A stretch of 64,000 nt of DNA. It comes from Treponema parvum. Its GTDB lineage: Bacteria > Spirochaetota > Spirochaetia > Treponematales > Treponemataceae. The stretch covers positions 124,001 to 188,000 of the forward strand of contig NZ_CP054257.1 of NCBI RefSeq assembly GCF_017893945.1. Direction: 5' to 3'. The translations under genes were made by a program, and so were the position numbers. Shown piece after piece: positions 63,915-64,000 of the stretch; positions within the stretch are counted from its first letter, which is position 1; every line of letters starts with the position of its first letter. The notes below the pieces were generated by a model. That model was not told the origin of the DNA. It ran no database searches and saw only the letters and a program-made list of their open reading frames with translations.

Positions 63915-64000
63915 ATGGCTAAGATTTTAATTAAAAACGGAAAAGTTTATGAGCCCTTGTTTGGAACGGAAGAGATAAGGGACGTTTGTGTTTGCGGCGG
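63915..64000 (+). CDS. N-terminus of a dihydroorotase-like amidohydrolase (runs off the window)
   Basis: 28 codons visible: MAKILIKNGKVYEPLFGTEE. The KNGKVYEP...DVCVCGG pattern is the opening beta-sandwich strand of amidohydrolase-superfamily enzymes. AGGA at 63904-63907. Substrate cannot be told. Confidence 0.65.
   Translation, partial: MAKILIKNGKVYEPLFGTEEIRDVCVCG

Overview
The window looks like part of a Treponema-type spirochaete chromosome, probably host-associated. This rests on gene content and style only: many short-spaced lipoproteins, a giant secreted coiled-coil protein, a BspA-like leucine-rich-repeat protein, TRAP transport, and moderate GC with AT-rich accessory patches. No rRNA or species marker is present. 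The ends cut two genes: a minus-strand gene at 1-56 and a plus-strand amidohydrolase from 63915.

Layout. 1-1320: an HxlR regulator and a flavin/4Fe-4S protein; a 28-bp repeat carries the -35 box of two promoters. 1466-4300: four toxin-antitoxin modules, the last with a truncated toxin. 4425-6596: response regulator, membrane protein and histidine kinase. 6896-10246: LRR protein, two unknowns, and a PIN-domain pair bracketed by an 88-bp repeat. 10493-14381: a decaying LysR/flavodoxin/cyclophilin-like/hydrolase/aldo-keto reductase cluster. 14675-16030: an insertion sequence with doubled terminal repeats. 16077-17116: a LysR gene and an initiator tRNA. 17449-31413: a nine-gene minus-strand operon for a TolC/adaptor/two-RND efflux complex with two Ig-like and three further lipoproteins. 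31582-48276: divergent from that operon, a 2976-residue secreted coiled-coil protein followed by three 5'-truncated 'tip' cassettes, each with its own secreted partner gene. 48429-51219: an AlbA_2-type ATPase-like regulator and a DUF4143 ATPase. 51358-57457: tcdA, an XPB-type helicase with its partner, a HAD phosphatase and a small membrane protein. 57692-63810: a D-glucarate catabolic and TRAP uptake operon.

The most interesting region is 31582-48276. The giant protein ends in a predicted papain-like cysteine peptidase tip. The orphan cassettes behind it carry alternative tips: a possible L,D-transpeptidase-like domain, an M23 domain, and a second papain-like domain. Orphans 1, 2 and 3 share a near-identical junction coding for N-DFIARTER-(D/N)-AKGGRT, and each tip is followed by a gene for a small secreted or envelope protein, three of the four with SH3-like segments. 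This is the architecture of a polymorphic toxin or switchable surface-protein locus (main gene plus silent tip/immunity cassettes), apparently aimed at the cell envelope. The function is inferred from organisation and motifs.

The sugar-acid operon reads as a pathway: TRAP uptake, GudD dehydration of glucarate, a DapA-family aldolase, and GarR reduction of tartronate semialdehyde to glycerate. Several genes (4425, 16077, 49867, 51358, 52343) begin 6-8 bases after a good -10 hexamer and lack a ribosome binding site, which suggests leaderless transcripts.
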